A stretch of DNA of 64,000 nt from Solirubrobacterales bacterium (GCA_027315115.1 DAHUYQ010000006.1:1-64000); one strand, 5' to 3'. Shown: positions 8,046 through 18,350, numbered from the stretch's first letter. The notes: a model not told the origin generated them from the sequence alone. Translations and numbers: made by a program.

Positions 8046-9410
8046 CTAGAGCAGCGTCCTGATCGGATAGAGGTGCACGAAGCCGTAGATCAGGGCGATC
8101 GCCCATCCGACCGTGGCCGCCTTTGGCATCCACTTGGAGCCGAAGAAGCGGGCGGTGATGAGGTACACCCCCGGCATCACGGTGACCATGTAGTAGAGGT
8201 AGGAGATCCTGTCCGAGACGGCGCTGCCCACCAGATAGGGCAGGAATGTGCCGAGGCACCAGCAGGCGCCGAGCGCGGCCAGGCGCTCTCCCGTCTTCCA
8301 GGCGGCGGCCAGGGCGGCGCAGAGCGCGGGGATCGCGAGGAAGATGATGAACGGGTTCATCACGCCCTCGAAGCGGTAGGTGTCGTGAGTGGAGACGACT
8401 TTGCCCCCGGCGGAGGTGCTGACGGCGACACGCAGGTAATTGATCGGCTTTTCGTTGAGCAGCCAGGCCAGCGGATCGGAGGCGATGCCGGTTTCGCCCG
8501 GCTTTGCCTTCAAGAGCTGCGCGTAGTCGTACATGTGCGCCAGATGCGCGAACGGGTTGCCGCCGTAGGTGATGTGGGTGCCGGGGTCGTAGGCGGGCAC
8601 GAGCACGTCCAGCAGCCACAGCAGGCCGACGGTGCCCGCCGCGCTCGCGAGCACGAAGAGGCCGAGCTGGCGTCCGCGGGCGATCAGCGCCGCCCTGAGA
8701 TCGTCGTGCTCGGCGATCCAGACCCGCGCGACCTGGAGCCCCTCCAGCAGCACGAAGACGAACAGCAGCGCAAGCGCGACTTCCTTCATGCAGGCCGCGA
8801 CGCCGAGCGCCAAGCCGGCGAGCAGCGGGCGTTTTCGCATGTAGAAGGCGGCGGAGACGATCATCATCGCCACGGCGTAGATGTCGAGCGTGCCGATCCG
8901 GCCGTGGACGAGCATCAGGTTGTCGAGCGTCATCACGGCGCTGGCGCCGACCGCGAGCCACGGTCCTCCTCCACATGCGCGTACCAGTGCGTAGAGCGCG
9001 ATCAGCGCGATCAGCGAGAACAGGATGCTGCCGGCGCGCCAGCCCGTGGGGTCATCGCCGAAGACCTCGATTCCCGCGGCGATCCCGAGCTTGGCGAGCT
9101 GCGGGTGCTCGGCGTTGGGGTCCTTGTAGAGCGGGGCTTCGTGATACGGCATGTTGGCCGGCGGGTTGATCCCCACGATCACTCGGGCCGCGTTGACGTA
9201 ATAGGACTCGTCGAAGATCAGGTCGGGCTTGTGCACCTTGCAGCAGGGCTGGCTCAGGTCGATCGCTTTGCCGCCGAAGGAGAAGATCAGGATCAGGCAG
9301 AGCGCGATTCGCGGCGCCCAGCGATTGTCGAGCGCTCGCCCGGCGAGCACCGCGGCGGTCGCGAACGGCCCGGGTCTTCCTCCGCGCGAAGCGGCGGCCT
9401 GCACAGCCAT
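8046..9410 (-). CDS. PMT-family (GT39-like) membrane mannosyltransferase
   Basis: The 454-aa protein has about ten hydrophobic segments. Its first extracytoplasmic loop carries the acidic DESYYVNAA motif, followed by AEHPQLAKL and HGRIGTLD. This matches dolichyl/polyprenyl-phosphate-mannose protein O-mannosyltransferases, which transfer mannose to Ser/Thr of exported proteins in actinobacteria. It lies 12 bp after a site-2 protease gene on the same strand. The acceptor substrate is unknown; Ser/Thr-rich exported tails are encoded elsewhere in the window. Confidence 0.75.
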   Translation of the reverse strand: MAVQAAASRGGRPGPFATAAVLAGRALDNRWAPRIALCLILIFSFGGKAIDLSQPCCKVHKPDLIFDESYYVNAARVIVGINPPANMPYHEAPLYKDPNAEHPQLAKLGIAAGIEVFGDDPTGWRAGSILFSLIALIALYALVRACGGGPWLAVGASAVMTLDNLMLVHGRIGTLDIYAVAMMIVSAAFYMRKRPLLAGLALGVAACMKEVALALLFVFVLLEGLQVARVWIAEHDDLRAALIARGRQLGLFVLASAAGTVGLLWLLDVLVPAYDPGTHITYGGNPFAHLAHMYDYAQLLKAKPGETGIASDPLAWLLNEKPINYLRVAVSTSAGGKVVSTHDTYRFEGVMNPFIIFLAIPALCAALAAAWKTGERLAALGACWCLGTFLPYLVGSAVSDRISYLYYMVTVMPGVYLITARFFGSKWMPKAATVGWAIALIYGFVHLYPIRTLL

Positions 9411-9422
9411 CTCGGCGCGCCG

Positions 9423-10559
9423 CTAGGAGGTCGGTCGCAGCGCCTGGCGCACCTGCGCCAGCGTCACGACCCCCCGCAGCGTCCCCTCGCCGTCGACCGC
9501 GACCATCCCGCCGAGTCGGCCGAGCGCCTCCGAGCGCAGCAGCGACTCCAACGGCTGGGTCTCTCCGATTCGCACAGGAATGTCGTCGTCGAGCGCGTCG
9601 AGCACGCTCAGCGCCGGCCTCCCTGCCGCCAGCTCGGCGTCCACCCGCTCCGCTCGCAGCACGCCGATGAAGTGCCTGGCCGGGTCGATCACCGCGAACC
9701 ACGGCCATTTGTACGGGGTGAAGAACTGCTCCTGCGCGTCGATCAGCGTCGTCTCCACCGGGATCGTGATCGGCTCGCGGTCCATCACGTCGGCCACCGT
9801 CAGCCGCTGGATCTTCTGCCCCAGCGAGCCCTGGATCACCGCGGCGCCCGCTCCCTGGTAGATGAACATGGCGATCAGCATCAGGAAGAAGCCGTTGCTG
9901 TCGCGCCGGGCCAGCAGGTAGAGGCCGGCCAGGCCGATCGCGATCGAGAACGCCTGGCCCAGGCGGCCTGTGACCCGGACCGCGAGGTTGCGATCTCCCG
10001 TGAGCTTCCAGATCGCCGACTGCGCGAGCTGCCCGCCGTCGAGCGGGAACGCGGGGATGAGGTTGATGGCCAGCACGAACAGGTTCAGGATCGCCAGCAC
10101 CTTCAGCCACACGCCGACCGGGCTGGCGTGCGGGCCGGCTTCGACGGCGAGGCCGAGCAGCGGCTCGTGGGGGGCGGCGAGGTTGCCAAGCAGCCCGCAG
10201 ATGACGATCACGGCGGCTGTCGCGAGCGGGCCGGCCGCCGCCACCGCGAACTGGCCGCCGGGAGTCTCCATGCTGCCGCTGGTCCTGGTGATGCCGCCGA
10301 GCGCCCAGAGCTGGATCTCGATCACCTCCAGCCCGTTGCGCTTGGCGACCAGCGCGTGACCGAGCTCGTGGATCACCAGCGACAGGAAGAATGTGAGCGC
10401 GGTGAGGACCGTGACCGCGAACGCGTTCGGGATCTGGCCGCCCAGGAGTTCCTGCAGGAGGAAGATGTAGATGAACAGCACCAGGAACCAGCTGATGCCA
10501 GCCGTGATCCTGATGCCGAACACGCGGGCGAGTTGGAAGCTAGTTCGCCTCGGACTCAC
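9423..10559 (-). CDS. Site-2 intramembrane metalloprotease with C-terminal CBS domains
   Basis: This 378-aa M50 protease has its zinc motif HELGH at residues 64-68 and the third-ligand motif NLIPAFPLDGG around 166-176. About six membrane segments fill the first 245 residues. The remainder (VADVMDREPITIPVETTL and following) is a CBS-domain pair that may sense adenine nucleotides. Such proteins cleave membrane-anchored regulators. Its substrate is unknown. It probably forms an operon with the mannosyltransferase downstream. Confidence 0.85.
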   Translation of the reverse strand: MSPRRTSFQLARVFGIRITAGISWFLVLFIYIFLLQELLGGQIPNAFAVTVLTALTFFLSLVIHELGHALVAKRNGLEVIEIQLWALGGITRTSGSMETPGGQFAVAAAGPLATAAVIVICGLLGNLAAPHEPLLGLAVEAGPHASPVGVWLKVLAILNLFVLAINLIPAFPLDGGQLAQSAIWKLTGDRNLAVRVTGRLGQAFSIAIGLAGLYLLARRDSNGFFLMLIAMFIYQGAGAAVIQGSLGQKIQRLTVADVMDREPITIPVETTLIDAQEQFFTPYKWPWFAVIDPARHFIGVLRAERVDAELAAGRPALSVLDALDDDIPVRIGETQPLESLLRSEALGRLGGMVAVDGEGTLRGVVTLAQVRQALRPTS

Positions 10560-10630
10560 ACTCGCAATGGTATGCCGCGGCGGGGTGCTGCGGCGCGGCT
10601 CCCGGTTGGAGGCCCGCCCTGGCGGGAAAA

Positions 10631-12364
10631 TCAGAGCTGCGGGCGGTGCCGCTCGACGATCTCGGCGAAGGCGGTGCCCGCGGGCAACGTGCCGTACTCA
10701 AGCCCGCCTCCGCTCGCAAGCCGCGACCCGCAGAAGGCGTCCGCCACCGCCGCGGGCGCGTAGCGCACGAGCAGCGAGCCCTGCAGCGCAAGGGCCATCT
10801 TTTCCACGACGCGCCTGGCCCTGGTCTCGATCTGCTCGAAGTCCGCGAGCTCCTGCTTCAGCGAGGCGACATGGGCGTCGAGTCGCGAGTCGCCGCCGCT
10901 TGCCAGATCCACCTCGGCGAGGAAGACCTCGGCGCTGCGCGGCTCGCGCACCAGCGCTCGCAGCACGTCGAGGCTCATGACGTTGCCGGAGCCCTCCCAG
11001 ATGGAGGCCAGCGGCGCCTCGCGGTAGAGGCGCGGCATGCCCGACTCCTCGACGTAGCCGTTGCCGCCCAGGCACTCCAGCGACTCGAAGGCGTGGTTGG
11101 GCGCGCGCTTGCACGCCCAGTACTTGCCGACCGCCGTGGCCAGCCGCTTGAAGAGCTGCGCGTCGGTGGAGCTCTCGCCGGATCTCGCGTCCGCGTCGGC
11201 CTCGTCATAGGCCCTGGCCAGGCGCATCGCAAGCGCGGTCGCGGCCTCGGCCTCCACGCACAGGTCGGCCAACACGTTGCCCATCAGCGGTTGCTCGATC
11301 AGCCGCTTGCCGAACGCCGAGCGGTGGGCGGCGTGGTGAGTCGCGTTGAGCACGCCCGAGCGCATGCCGGCGGCGGCGCCGATCACGCAGTCCAGGCGCG
11401 TGTGGCCGACCATCTCGATGATGGTGCGCACGCCGCGTCCCGGCTCGCCGACCATCCGCGCCCAGGCACGGTGCAGCTCGATCTCGCTGGAGGCGTTGGA
11501 GTGATTGCCGAGCTTGTCCTTCAGGCGCTGGATGTGAAAGGCGTTGCGGCTCCCGTCGGGCAGGATGCGCGGTAGCAGGAAGCAGGAGAGCCCGGCGGGC
11601 CTCCCGTCCGCCTCGCGCGCCTGGGCGAGCACGAGGAACAGGTCGCTCATCGGCGCCGAGCAGAACCACTTGTGGCCGGTGATCAGGTACTCGCCACCCG
11701 GACCGCCGCCGTCGACCGGCTCGGCGTAGGTGGTGTTGGCTTTGACGTCCGAGCCGCCCTGCTTCTCGGTCATCCCCATGCCGGCGATCGCGCAGCCCTT
11801 CTGCGCGACCGGCGCCAGACGCGGGTCATAGTCGGTGGAGGTGATCGGCGTCTCCCACTGCGCCAGCAGGTCGGGCTGGGCGCGCAGCGCGGGAATCACC
11901 GCGAAGGTCATCGTGATCGGGCAGGCGAAGCCCGCCTCCGCCTGCATGGCGGTCATGTAGAGCGCGGCTCTGGCGACGTGGGCGCCGTCCTTGTCGGGGT
12001 GGCGCCACGGCAGCGCGTGCAGCTCGTGCTCGACTCCCAGCCGCATCAGGCTGTGCCACGCCGGATGGAACTCGACCTCGTCGATGCGGTGGCCGTAGCG
12101 GTCGTGCGTCTTGAGCACCGGCCTGTTCTCGTTGGCCAGGCGCCCCCACTCCATCGGCTCGCCGCCGACGAGCCTGCCGAGCTCCGCCGCCCGGTCATGC
12201 ACCCAGGCGGCGCCCTCCCGCCTGCTCGCCTCCACGAGCGGCACGTTGCTGGAGAACAGATCGAGCCCTGCCAGCGGCGGCGCCTGGTTGAGCACGTCGT
12301 GCGTCTTCCAGGGCGACCCTTCGCCGGCCCGTGCCTGATCCTCGGTTGCAGGCAGCAGCGCCAT
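10631..12364 (-). CDS. AidB-like acyl-CoA dehydrogenase
   Basis: The 577-aa flavoprotein shows acyl-CoA dehydrogenase signatures: GMGMTEKQGGSDV for flavin contact and GHTRLDCVIGAAAGMRSGVL in the helical domain. The segment LASIWEGSGNVMSLDVLRAL is typical of the AidB subgroup, which includes the E. coli alkylation-response protein. The length and extra C-terminal helices also fit AidB. It is probably either an isovaleryl-CoA-type dehydrogenase or a DNA-damage-related flavoprotein. The gene stands alone, divergent from icd. Confidence 0.85.
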   Translation of the reverse strand: MALLPATEDQARAGEGSPWKTHDVLNQAPPLAGLDLFSSNVPLVEASRREGAAWVHDRAAELGRLVGGEPMEWGRLANENRPVLKTHDRYGHRIDEVEFHPAWHSLMRLGVEHELHALPWRHPDKDGAHVARAALYMTAMQAEAGFACPITMTFAVIPALRAQPDLLAQWETPITSTDYDPRLAPVAQKGCAIAGMGMTEKQGGSDVKANTTYAEPVDGGGPGGEYLITGHKWFCSAPMSDLFLVLAQAREADGRPAGLSCFLLPRILPDGSRNAFHIQRLKDKLGNHSNASSEIELHRAWARMVGEPGRGVRTIIEMVGHTRLDCVIGAAAGMRSGVLNATHHAAHRSAFGKRLIEQPLMGNVLADLCVEAEAATALAMRLARAYDEADADARSGESSTDAQLFKRLATAVGKYWACKRAPNHAFESLECLGGNGYVEESGMPRLYREAPLASIWEGSGNVMSLDVLRALVREPRSAEVFLAEVDLASGGDSRLDAHVASLKQELADFEQIETRARRVVEKMALALQGSLLVRYAPAAVADAFCGSRLASGGGLEYGTLPAGTAFAEIVERHRPQL

Positions 12365-12429
12365 CTCCAGCAGAGCTTAGTGCCTCGCGATAGCATCCGC
12401 GCCTGCGTTCATGCCGGTTTGCGCAGGCG

Positions 12430-12451
12430 GGGCAGGCAGCACTGCCTGCCC
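12430..12451. promoter_or_regulatory. 22-bp palindrome in the aidB-icd divergent region
   Basis: GGGCAGGCAG-CA-CTGCCTGCCC is a perfect 10-bp inverted repeat with a 2-nt centre, midway in the 172-bp gap between the two divergent genes. The short centre favours a protein-binding site over an RNA hairpin. The regulator is unknown. Confidence 0.4.
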
Positions 12452-12536
12452 GATGGGTCCCCCGCAGCAACGAGCGCCCTGAGCATCGCAGCGGCCCGCC
12501 CGGGCCAACAAAGCCTTACGACCTCAAGGACTAGAC

Positions 12537-13751
12537 ATGGCCAAGATCAAGGTTGCCAAACCGATCGTGGAGCTCGACGGCGACGAGATGACTCGCATCA
12601 TCTGGTCGATGATCAGGGAGAGGTTGATCCTGCCCTATCTGGAGGTCGAGCTGGACTACTACGACCTCGGCATCGAGAGCCGCGACGCGACCGACGACCA
12701 GATCACGATCGACGCGGCGGAGGCGATCAAGCGCCACGGCGTGGGAGTGAAGTGCGCGACGATCACCCCCGACGAGGCGCGCGTGGAGGAGTTCGGCCTC
12801 AAGCAGATGTGGCGTTCGCCGAATGGCACGATCCGCAACATCCTCGGCGGCGTGATCTTCCGCGAGCCGATCGTGATCGCGAACGTGCCGCGCCTGGTGC
12901 CGAGCTGGACCAAGCCGATCGTGATCGGCCGCCACGCCTTCGGCGACCAGTACCGCGCCACCGACATGGTGGTGCCGGGCGCGGGTGCGCTGACCCTCAC
13001 CTTCACGCCCGCCGACGGCGGCGAGCCGATGGAGCTCCAGGTCTACGACTTCCCGGGCGGCGGCGTGGCGATGGCGATGTACAACCTCGACGAGTCGATT
13101 GCCGACTTCGCGCGCGCTTCGATGCGCTACGGCCTGGAGCGCGGCTATCCCGTCTATCTCTCGACCAAGAACACGATTCTCAAGCGCTACGACGGCCGCT
13201 TCAAGGACATCTTCGCGGAGATCTTCGAGAGCGAGTTCAAGGCGCAGTTCGAGCAGGCGGGCCTGACATATGAACACCGGCTGATCGACGACATGGTCGC
13301 CGCCGCGCTGAAGTGGGAGGGCGGCTACCTGTGGGCGTGCAAGAACTACGACGGCGACGTCCAGTCGGACACCGTCGCCCAGGGCTTCGGCTCGCTCGGG
13401 CTGATGACCAGCGTGCTGATGACCCCCGACGGAGAAACGGTCGAGGCGGAGGCGGCGCACGGCACGGTCACCCGCCACTACCGTCAGCACCAGCAGGGCA
13501 AGCCTACCTCAACCAACCCGATCGCCTCGATCTTCGCCTGGACGCGCGGGCTGCAGGCGCGCGGGCGCATGGATGGCACGCCGGCCGTCGGAGAGTTCGC
13601 CGCGACGCTGGAGCGCGTCTGCGTGCAGACGGTCGAAGAAGGAAAGATGACCAAGGATCTCGCGCTGCTGATCGGGCCTGATCAGGCCTGGCAGACCACC
13701 GAGGAGTTCCTCACCTCGATCGATGAGGGCCTGCAGCGCGCTATGTCCTAG
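12537..13751 (+). CDS. icd: NADP-dependent isocitrate dehydrogenase (dimeric, eukaryote-like type)
   Basis: The 404-aa enzyme oxidises isocitrate to 2-oxoglutarate in the TCA cycle. The N terminus [16 protein letters not shown], the substrate loop SPNGTIRN, the metal-site stretch [19 protein letters not shown] and the cofactor region [14 protein letters not shown] identify the subfamily II enzyme, not the E. coli type. It is followed 53 bp later by mdh on the same strand, so the two TCA genes probably share a transcript ending at the terminator at 14863. Confidence 0.93.
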   Translation: MAKIKVAKPIVELDGDEMTRIIWSMIRERLILPYLEVELDYYDLGIESRDATDDQITIDAAEAIKRHGVGVKCATITPDEARVEEFGLKQMWRSPNGTIRNILGGVIFREPIVIANVPRLVPSWTKPIVIGRHAFGDQYRATDMVVPGAGALTLTFTPADGGEPMELQVYDFPGGGVAMAMYNLDESIADFARASMRYGLERGYPVYLSTKNTILKRYDGRFKDIFAEIFESEFKAQFEQAGLTYEHRLIDDMVAAALKWEGGYLWACKNYDGDVQSDTVAQGFGSLGLMTSVLMTPDGETVEAEAAHGTVTRHYRQHQQGKPTSTNPIASIFAWTRGLQARGRMDGTPAVGEFAATLERVCVQTVEEGKMTKDLALLIGPDQAWQTTEEFLTSIDEGLQRAMS

Positions 13752-13798
13752 CCCGCTGTCGAGCCATGGCAACGTCAACTAAAAGAGCCAGGAGCTGA

Positions 13799-14791
<993 letters not shown>

Positions 14792-14862
14792 AATCCGTAT
14801 GAGCGGCGGGTGGGGACCTTGTCTCCCCACTCGCCCCTCGAGGCGGGAAGGCAGCAAGAAGA

Positions 14863-14899
14863 AAGGGGGGCGCGGTCAATGCCGCGCCCCCCTTAATTT
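14863..14899 (+). terminator. Intrinsic terminator after mdh
   Basis: A 13-bp perfect stem (AAGGGGGGCGCGG paired with CCGCGCCCCCCTT) with a 6-nt loop is followed by AATTT. It lies 70 bp after the mdh stop and ends the icd-mdh unit. Confidence 0.85.
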
Positions 14900-14949
14900 C
14901 ATGTCAGGTCTAACCCGAAGTGCCTCAAGTAAGGCCGACGGATCGTCGG

Positions 14950-15013
14950 TTCTGCCAAGGACGCAGCGAACGTGGCGTACTCCATACGCGAGCGAGCGAA
15001 GACGCCGGCAGAA
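14950..15013. repeat. Structured intergenic element, copy A
   Basis: A conserved core (14957-15005) contains the hairpin GCGTA-CTCCA-TACGC and is closed by an outer stem TTCTGCC/GGCAGAA. A second copy with the same core but different, still complementary, stems lies at 41525-41630. Both copies sit within 30 bp of the stop of a minus-strand gene, between convergent genes. It may be a bidirectional terminator, a 3'-UTR structure or a small RNA. Confidence 0.6.
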
Positions 15014-15039
15014 GCGACGAGACTAGGCCTGCGGCGGGA

Positions 15040-15495
15040 CTAGGCCTTGGGGTGCCACCCGCGGCCCTGCTTGGCAACCTTGCCTTCCTGCTCAAGCGAG
15101 GGAAGCACGCGGTAGAGGTAGTTCTGCTTGATGCCCATCCGTGCGGCCAGCTCGGGGATGGTGATCCCGGGCTGCTCCTGGACGAACTTGAGCGCCTGCG
15201 CGGAACGGGTGCCGCTGCCCTTGCGCCTGCCGGCGCGACGACGCGGAGTGGAAGCGGCGGCGCCGCTGGGAGCCGCTGCTGCGCTGCGACGCGGGCGGCC
15301 CGGCCCGCGGCGGGTGGCCGGCGCTGCGCTCACGCGTGCGGGCGCGGGTGCGGCAGGTGCGCTGGCGCCGTTTCCGCCTACGCCCTCGAGCGCGGCGGCC
15401 GCGGCTTCGAGGCGATGAAACTCTTCGACGAGCGGCCTCAGCTCGGTCAGGCGCTCGTTGATCTCTTGGCGCTTCTCGTCAAGGAAGTCAGTCAC
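15040..15495 (-). CDS. Putative DNA-binding protein with AT-hook-like linker and C-terminal winged helix
   Basis: The 151-aa product begins with a charged, probably coiled-coil segment (residues 1-40). A Pro/Ala/Arg-rich linker follows with an AT-hook-like RRGPGRPRR. A C-terminal helix-turn-helix (residues ~100-150, ITIPELAARMGIKQNYLYRV) completes it. It resembles small nucleoid or regulatory proteins conserved in actinobacteria, but I do not recognise a named family. I chose the GTG at 15493-15495 because a GAGG lies 7 nt upstream; a longer start at 15531 is possible. Confidence 0.65.
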   Translation of the reverse strand: MTDFLDEKRQEINERLTELRPLVEEFHRLEAAAAALEGVGGNGASAPAAPAPARVSAAPATRRGPGRPRRSAAAAPSGAAASTPRRRAGRRKGSGTRSAQALKFVQEQPGITIPELAARMGIKQNYLYRVLPSLEQEGKVAKQGRGWHPKA

Positions 15496-15616
15496 GTGGG
15501 AACCTCGCTCGAATGGTTTACTTGCTGGCATTGTTACACATGCAGAGCGTTACATCACCTGATGGAGATCGTCAGCGCTCGCGATGTCACTCCGCGTCGC
15601 TTGCGCGGTGAGGCCA

Positions 15617-16078
15617 TCAGTCCCGGTCGGGACGGTTCATCAGTTCGCTGAGATGCTGCAAGGTGCGGTGTGCCTCTCGTTCCGGCATGCCACCCACCAG
15701 GGCGCGGCTGGCGATCGCTCCGATCGGCCCGAGGGGCGCACGGAACTCGTTGTGATATCGGAAATGCGTCGCCTGTCCATCCCGCTCGGGGATGAGCACG
15801 TACTCGGTGCGTGCGCGGGAGCGCGCCGGTCCCCTGCCCTCCCACACGGCACGGCGGTTGGGGACGCACTCGACAAGCTTCCAGTGCACGTCCAGGCTGA
15901 CGCCGCGCAGATGCACCTGCTGCTCCATCCGGTATCCCACACGTGGCGCTCCACCGTCGGCGTGCCGCAGACGCCGGTGAATCGTGACCCATTCCGCGAG
16001 CCGGCTCGGGTCCATGACGACATCCCAAACCTGTTCGGGCGAGGCATCGATGTGTACTGAGGCTTCGACTGTGCTCAT
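15617..16078 (-). CDS. SRPBCC-fold (polyketide cyclase/START-like) protein
   Basis: The 153-aa protein has the helix-grip pattern: VEASVHIDASPEQVWDVVMDPSRLAEW at the N terminus, central strands, and a long C-terminal helix. SRPBCC proteins bind hydrophobic ligands; the ligand here is unknown. The ATG at 16078 was preferred to upstream codons because it starts one residue before the conserved strand. It lies 57 bp downstream of an NAD-binding epimerase-like gene on the same strand. Confidence 0.75.
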   Translation of the reverse strand: MSTVEASVHIDASPEQVWDVVMDPSRLAEWVTIHRRLRHADGGAPRVGYRMEQQVHLRGVSLDVHWKLVECVPNRRAVWEGRGPARSRARTEYVLIPERDGQATHFRYHNEFRAPLGPIGAIASRALVGGMPEREAHRTLQHLSELMNRPDRD

Positions 16079-16135
16079 CGCTGCCGGGAACCGTAGCTTG
16101 CCCTGATCCCGGGCAGCCTGCACCTTGTGCGTCGA

Positions 16136-17074
16136 TCAGCGGGCGGCAAGCGGCTCGACCCGCTCCCATTCGCCGAGCGCATGCTCGACGGCCGCCTCGA
16201 AGGTGTGCAGCTCGACTCCCAGCAGGCGGGCCGCTCGCTGGTCTGAGACGGGCATCTCGCAGGCAAGGCTTTCCATCAGCGGCAGCACGAGCTCGGGGTC
16301 CTCCCTGGCGATCGCGGAGGCCAGCGCCGCCACGATCGGGGTCAGCCGCAGGCGCATTCTCACCGCCGGTCGCGCGAGGAGCATGATGTCGGCGATCCGG
16401 CAGAGAAGCTCTTCATATGTGAGCGTCTGCGGTCCCCCGACATCCAGTGCGAGTCCTCCGACCTCGCTGACGGTCGCGGCCGCCACCAGCATGGCAGTCA
16501 CATCTCTGGCGTCTATCGGCTGCACTCGTTTTGCGTGCCACGCCGGCAGCGCGAGCACCGGCAGCCGCTCGACCAGGCGCACGAGCAGCCGAAACGAGCG
16601 CGACCCGGCGCCGATCACTATCGAGGCGCGCAACGCGACCGAGTCGGGGACCGCGGACATCAGGACGCGCTCCACCGCGGCGCGACTTGCGAGGTGGGCC
16701 GATACATGGCCCGCGACAGGCAGCGGACCGCCGAGATATACGATCCGGCGCACACCCGCGTTGCGTGCCGCGGTTGCGAAACGCTCCGCGCCGAGTCGCT
16801 CGCGCTCGGGAAACGCGCCGATGGCCTTTGCGGAGTCTCCGATCTGCGGGGCCGTCTCCATGGAATGGATCAGGTAGTACGCAACCTCGATGTCTTGCAG
16901 CGCACGCGAGAGGCCGGCGCCGGTCAGCACGTCGCCGCGCACCGGCTCGGCGCCCTGCGCCCTGATGCGTGACGGCTCGCGAGAGAGCGCTCGAAGCCGA
17001 TGTCCCTGTGAGGCCAGTTGCGGGATCAGGGCCGCGCCGACGAAGCCGCTTGCCCCTGTGACCAGGATCTGCAT
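16136..17074 (-). CDS. NAD(P)-binding epimerase-like protein (atypical SDR, NmrA-like)
   Basis: The 312-aa protein opens with the dinucleotide-binding motif ILVTGASGFVGAALIPQL and continues with an extended SDR fold (VRRIVYLGGP, PIDARDVTAMLV). The classical YxxxK is not evident, placing it with atypical SDRs such as NmrA-like or DUF2867-fused proteins that act as redox sensors or reductases. It is divergent from the lhgO-like gene, with only 28 bp between starts. Substrate unknown. Confidence 0.75.
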   Translation of the reverse strand: MQILVTGASGFVGAALIPQLASQGHRLRALSREPSRIRAQGAEPVRGDVLTGAGLSRALQDIEVAYYLIHSMETAPQIGDSAKAIGAFPERERLGAERFATAARNAGVRRIVYLGGPLPVAGHVSAHLASRAAVERVLMSAVPDSVALRASIVIGAGSRSFRLLVRLVERLPVLALPAWHAKRVQPIDARDVTAMLVAAATVSEVGGLALDVGGPQTLTYEELLCRIADIMLLARPAVRMRLRLTPIVAALASAIAREDPELVLPLMESLACEMPVSDQRAARLLGVELHTFEAAVEHALGEWERVEPLAAR

Positions 17075-17102
17075 TCCGAGTCATCATGATGGCGAGGTGC
17101 GC

Positions 17103-18350
17103 GTGAAAGAGCCAGTCCCGCCTGCCGGAGCAGTGACTGCCCCCGCCGCTGCCTGCGATTTCGCGGTGGTGGGCGGAGGGCTGGTCGGGCTCGCGGTGGC
17201 GCGCGAGCTCGCGCGCCGGCGCCCCGGCTGCTCGATATCGGTGCTGGAGCGCGAGCGGGCGATCGCTAGTCACCAGAGTGGCCACAACTCGGGTGTGATC
17301 CACGCCGGCATCTATTACACGCCGGGATCGTTGAAGGCCAGGCTCTGCGTGGCCGGCGCCGCCGAGCTCTACGACTACTGCGCGCAGCGCGGCATCGCGG
17401 TGGAGCGCTGCGGCAAGCTGATCGTCGCGCTGGAGGCGGCCGAAATGCCGGGCTTGGAGGAGCTGCACAGGCGCGGTCGCGCCAACGGCGTTGCCGGGCT
17501 GCGGATGCTCGACGCCGCTCAGGTCGCGCAGATCGAGCCACATGCCGGCGGGATCGCCGCGCTCCATTCGCCACACACCGGGATCGTGGACTTCGCGCAG
17601 GTCGCGCGCGCATACGCCGAGGATGTACGCGCGTCCGGTGGCGAGATCGTCACTGCTTGCACCGTGCACGGGGCGATCGACGGAGCAAGGAGCGTGCTGA
17701 TCGAACATTCGCTGGGCAGCACGGAGGCGCGCTACGCGATCTTCTGTGCGGGCGCCTGGTCGGATCGGCTCGCGGTCGCCGGCGGCGCGGACCCGGACCC
17801 GCGGATAGTGCCCTTCCGAGGGGCATACCTGCGCCTGCGCAAGGAGCGGGCGGACCTCGTGCGGGGCTTGATCTATCCGGTCCCCGACCCGCGCCTGCCC
17901 TTCCTCGGCGTCCACCTGACCCGCACGATAGGCGGCGAGGTGCTCGTGGGTCCCACGGCGTTGCTGGCCCCCGCGCGCGACGCCTACAGGCTCTCCAGGC
18001 TGCGTGGGCGGGATCTGCTGGAGACCGCGAGCTGGCCCGGTTCCTGGCGGATGCTTGCCAGATGGTGGCGCACGGCCGCGAGCGAGCTGCGCCAGGCGCT
18101 GGACACCAAGGCGATCGTCGCCGCGGCCGCCCGCTATCTGCCCGGCCTCACGGACGCCGACGTGGAGCCCGCGTTCGCGGGCATCAGGGCGCAGGCGCTG
18201 AGCAGGGACGGCGCGCTCGTCGACGACTTCGTGTTCTCGCGCACGGCCAGGTCGCTGCACGTGCGCAACGCTCCTTCGCCGGGAGCGACCTCCTCGCTGG
18301 CGATCGCGCGCCACGTGCTCGACGCGGCGGCCGACGGGCTCGGCGGCTGA
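17103..18350 (+). CDS. lhgO: L-2-hydroxyglutarate oxidase/dehydrogenase
   Basis: The 415-aa FAD protein is of the DAO superfamily: FAVVGGGLVGLAVARELARR at the N terminus, then SHQSGHNSGVIHAGIYY, the LhgO signature. Further family blocks are HTGIVDFAQVARAYAEDV, PFRGAYLRLR and GGEVLVGPTALLA. LhgO oxidises L-2-hydroxyglutarate to 2-oxoglutarate, passing electrons to oxygen or quinone. A GTG at 17097 is an alternative start; the chosen one has AGG 5 nt upstream. Confidence 0.88.
   Translation: MKEPVPPAGAVTAPAAACDFAVVGGGLVGLAVARELARRRPGCSISVLERERAIASHQSGHNSGVIHAGIYYTPGSLKARLCVAGAAELYDYCAQRGIAVERCGKLIVALEAAEMPGLEELHRRGRANGVAGLRMLDAAQVAQIEPHAGGIAALHSPHTGIVDFAQVARAYAEDVRASGGEIVTACTVHGAIDGARSVLIEHSLGSTEARYAIFCAGAWSDRLAVAGGADPDPRIVPFRGAYLRLRKERADLVRGLIYPVPDPRLPFLGVHLTRTIGGEVLVGPTALLAPARDAYRLSRLRGRDLLETASWPGSWRMLARWWRTAASELRQALDTKAIVAAAARYLPGLTDADVEPAFAGIRAQALSRDGALVDDFVFSRTARSLHVRNAPSPGATSSLAIARHVLDAAADGLGG

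Noticed and set aside
4000-10000. Hidden sdhC/sdhD membrane-anchor genes
   Set aside because: Both sides of sdhAB were read in all frames; neighbours are the CCG subunit, VapBC and a mannosyltransferase, none with the haem b anchor pattern.
8004-10763. A 919-codon plus-strand open frame
   Set aside because: It runs antisense to the mannosyltransferase, site-2 protease and AidB-like genes, has Arg/His/Asp-rich composition typical of the reverse of GC-rich genes, and no domain.
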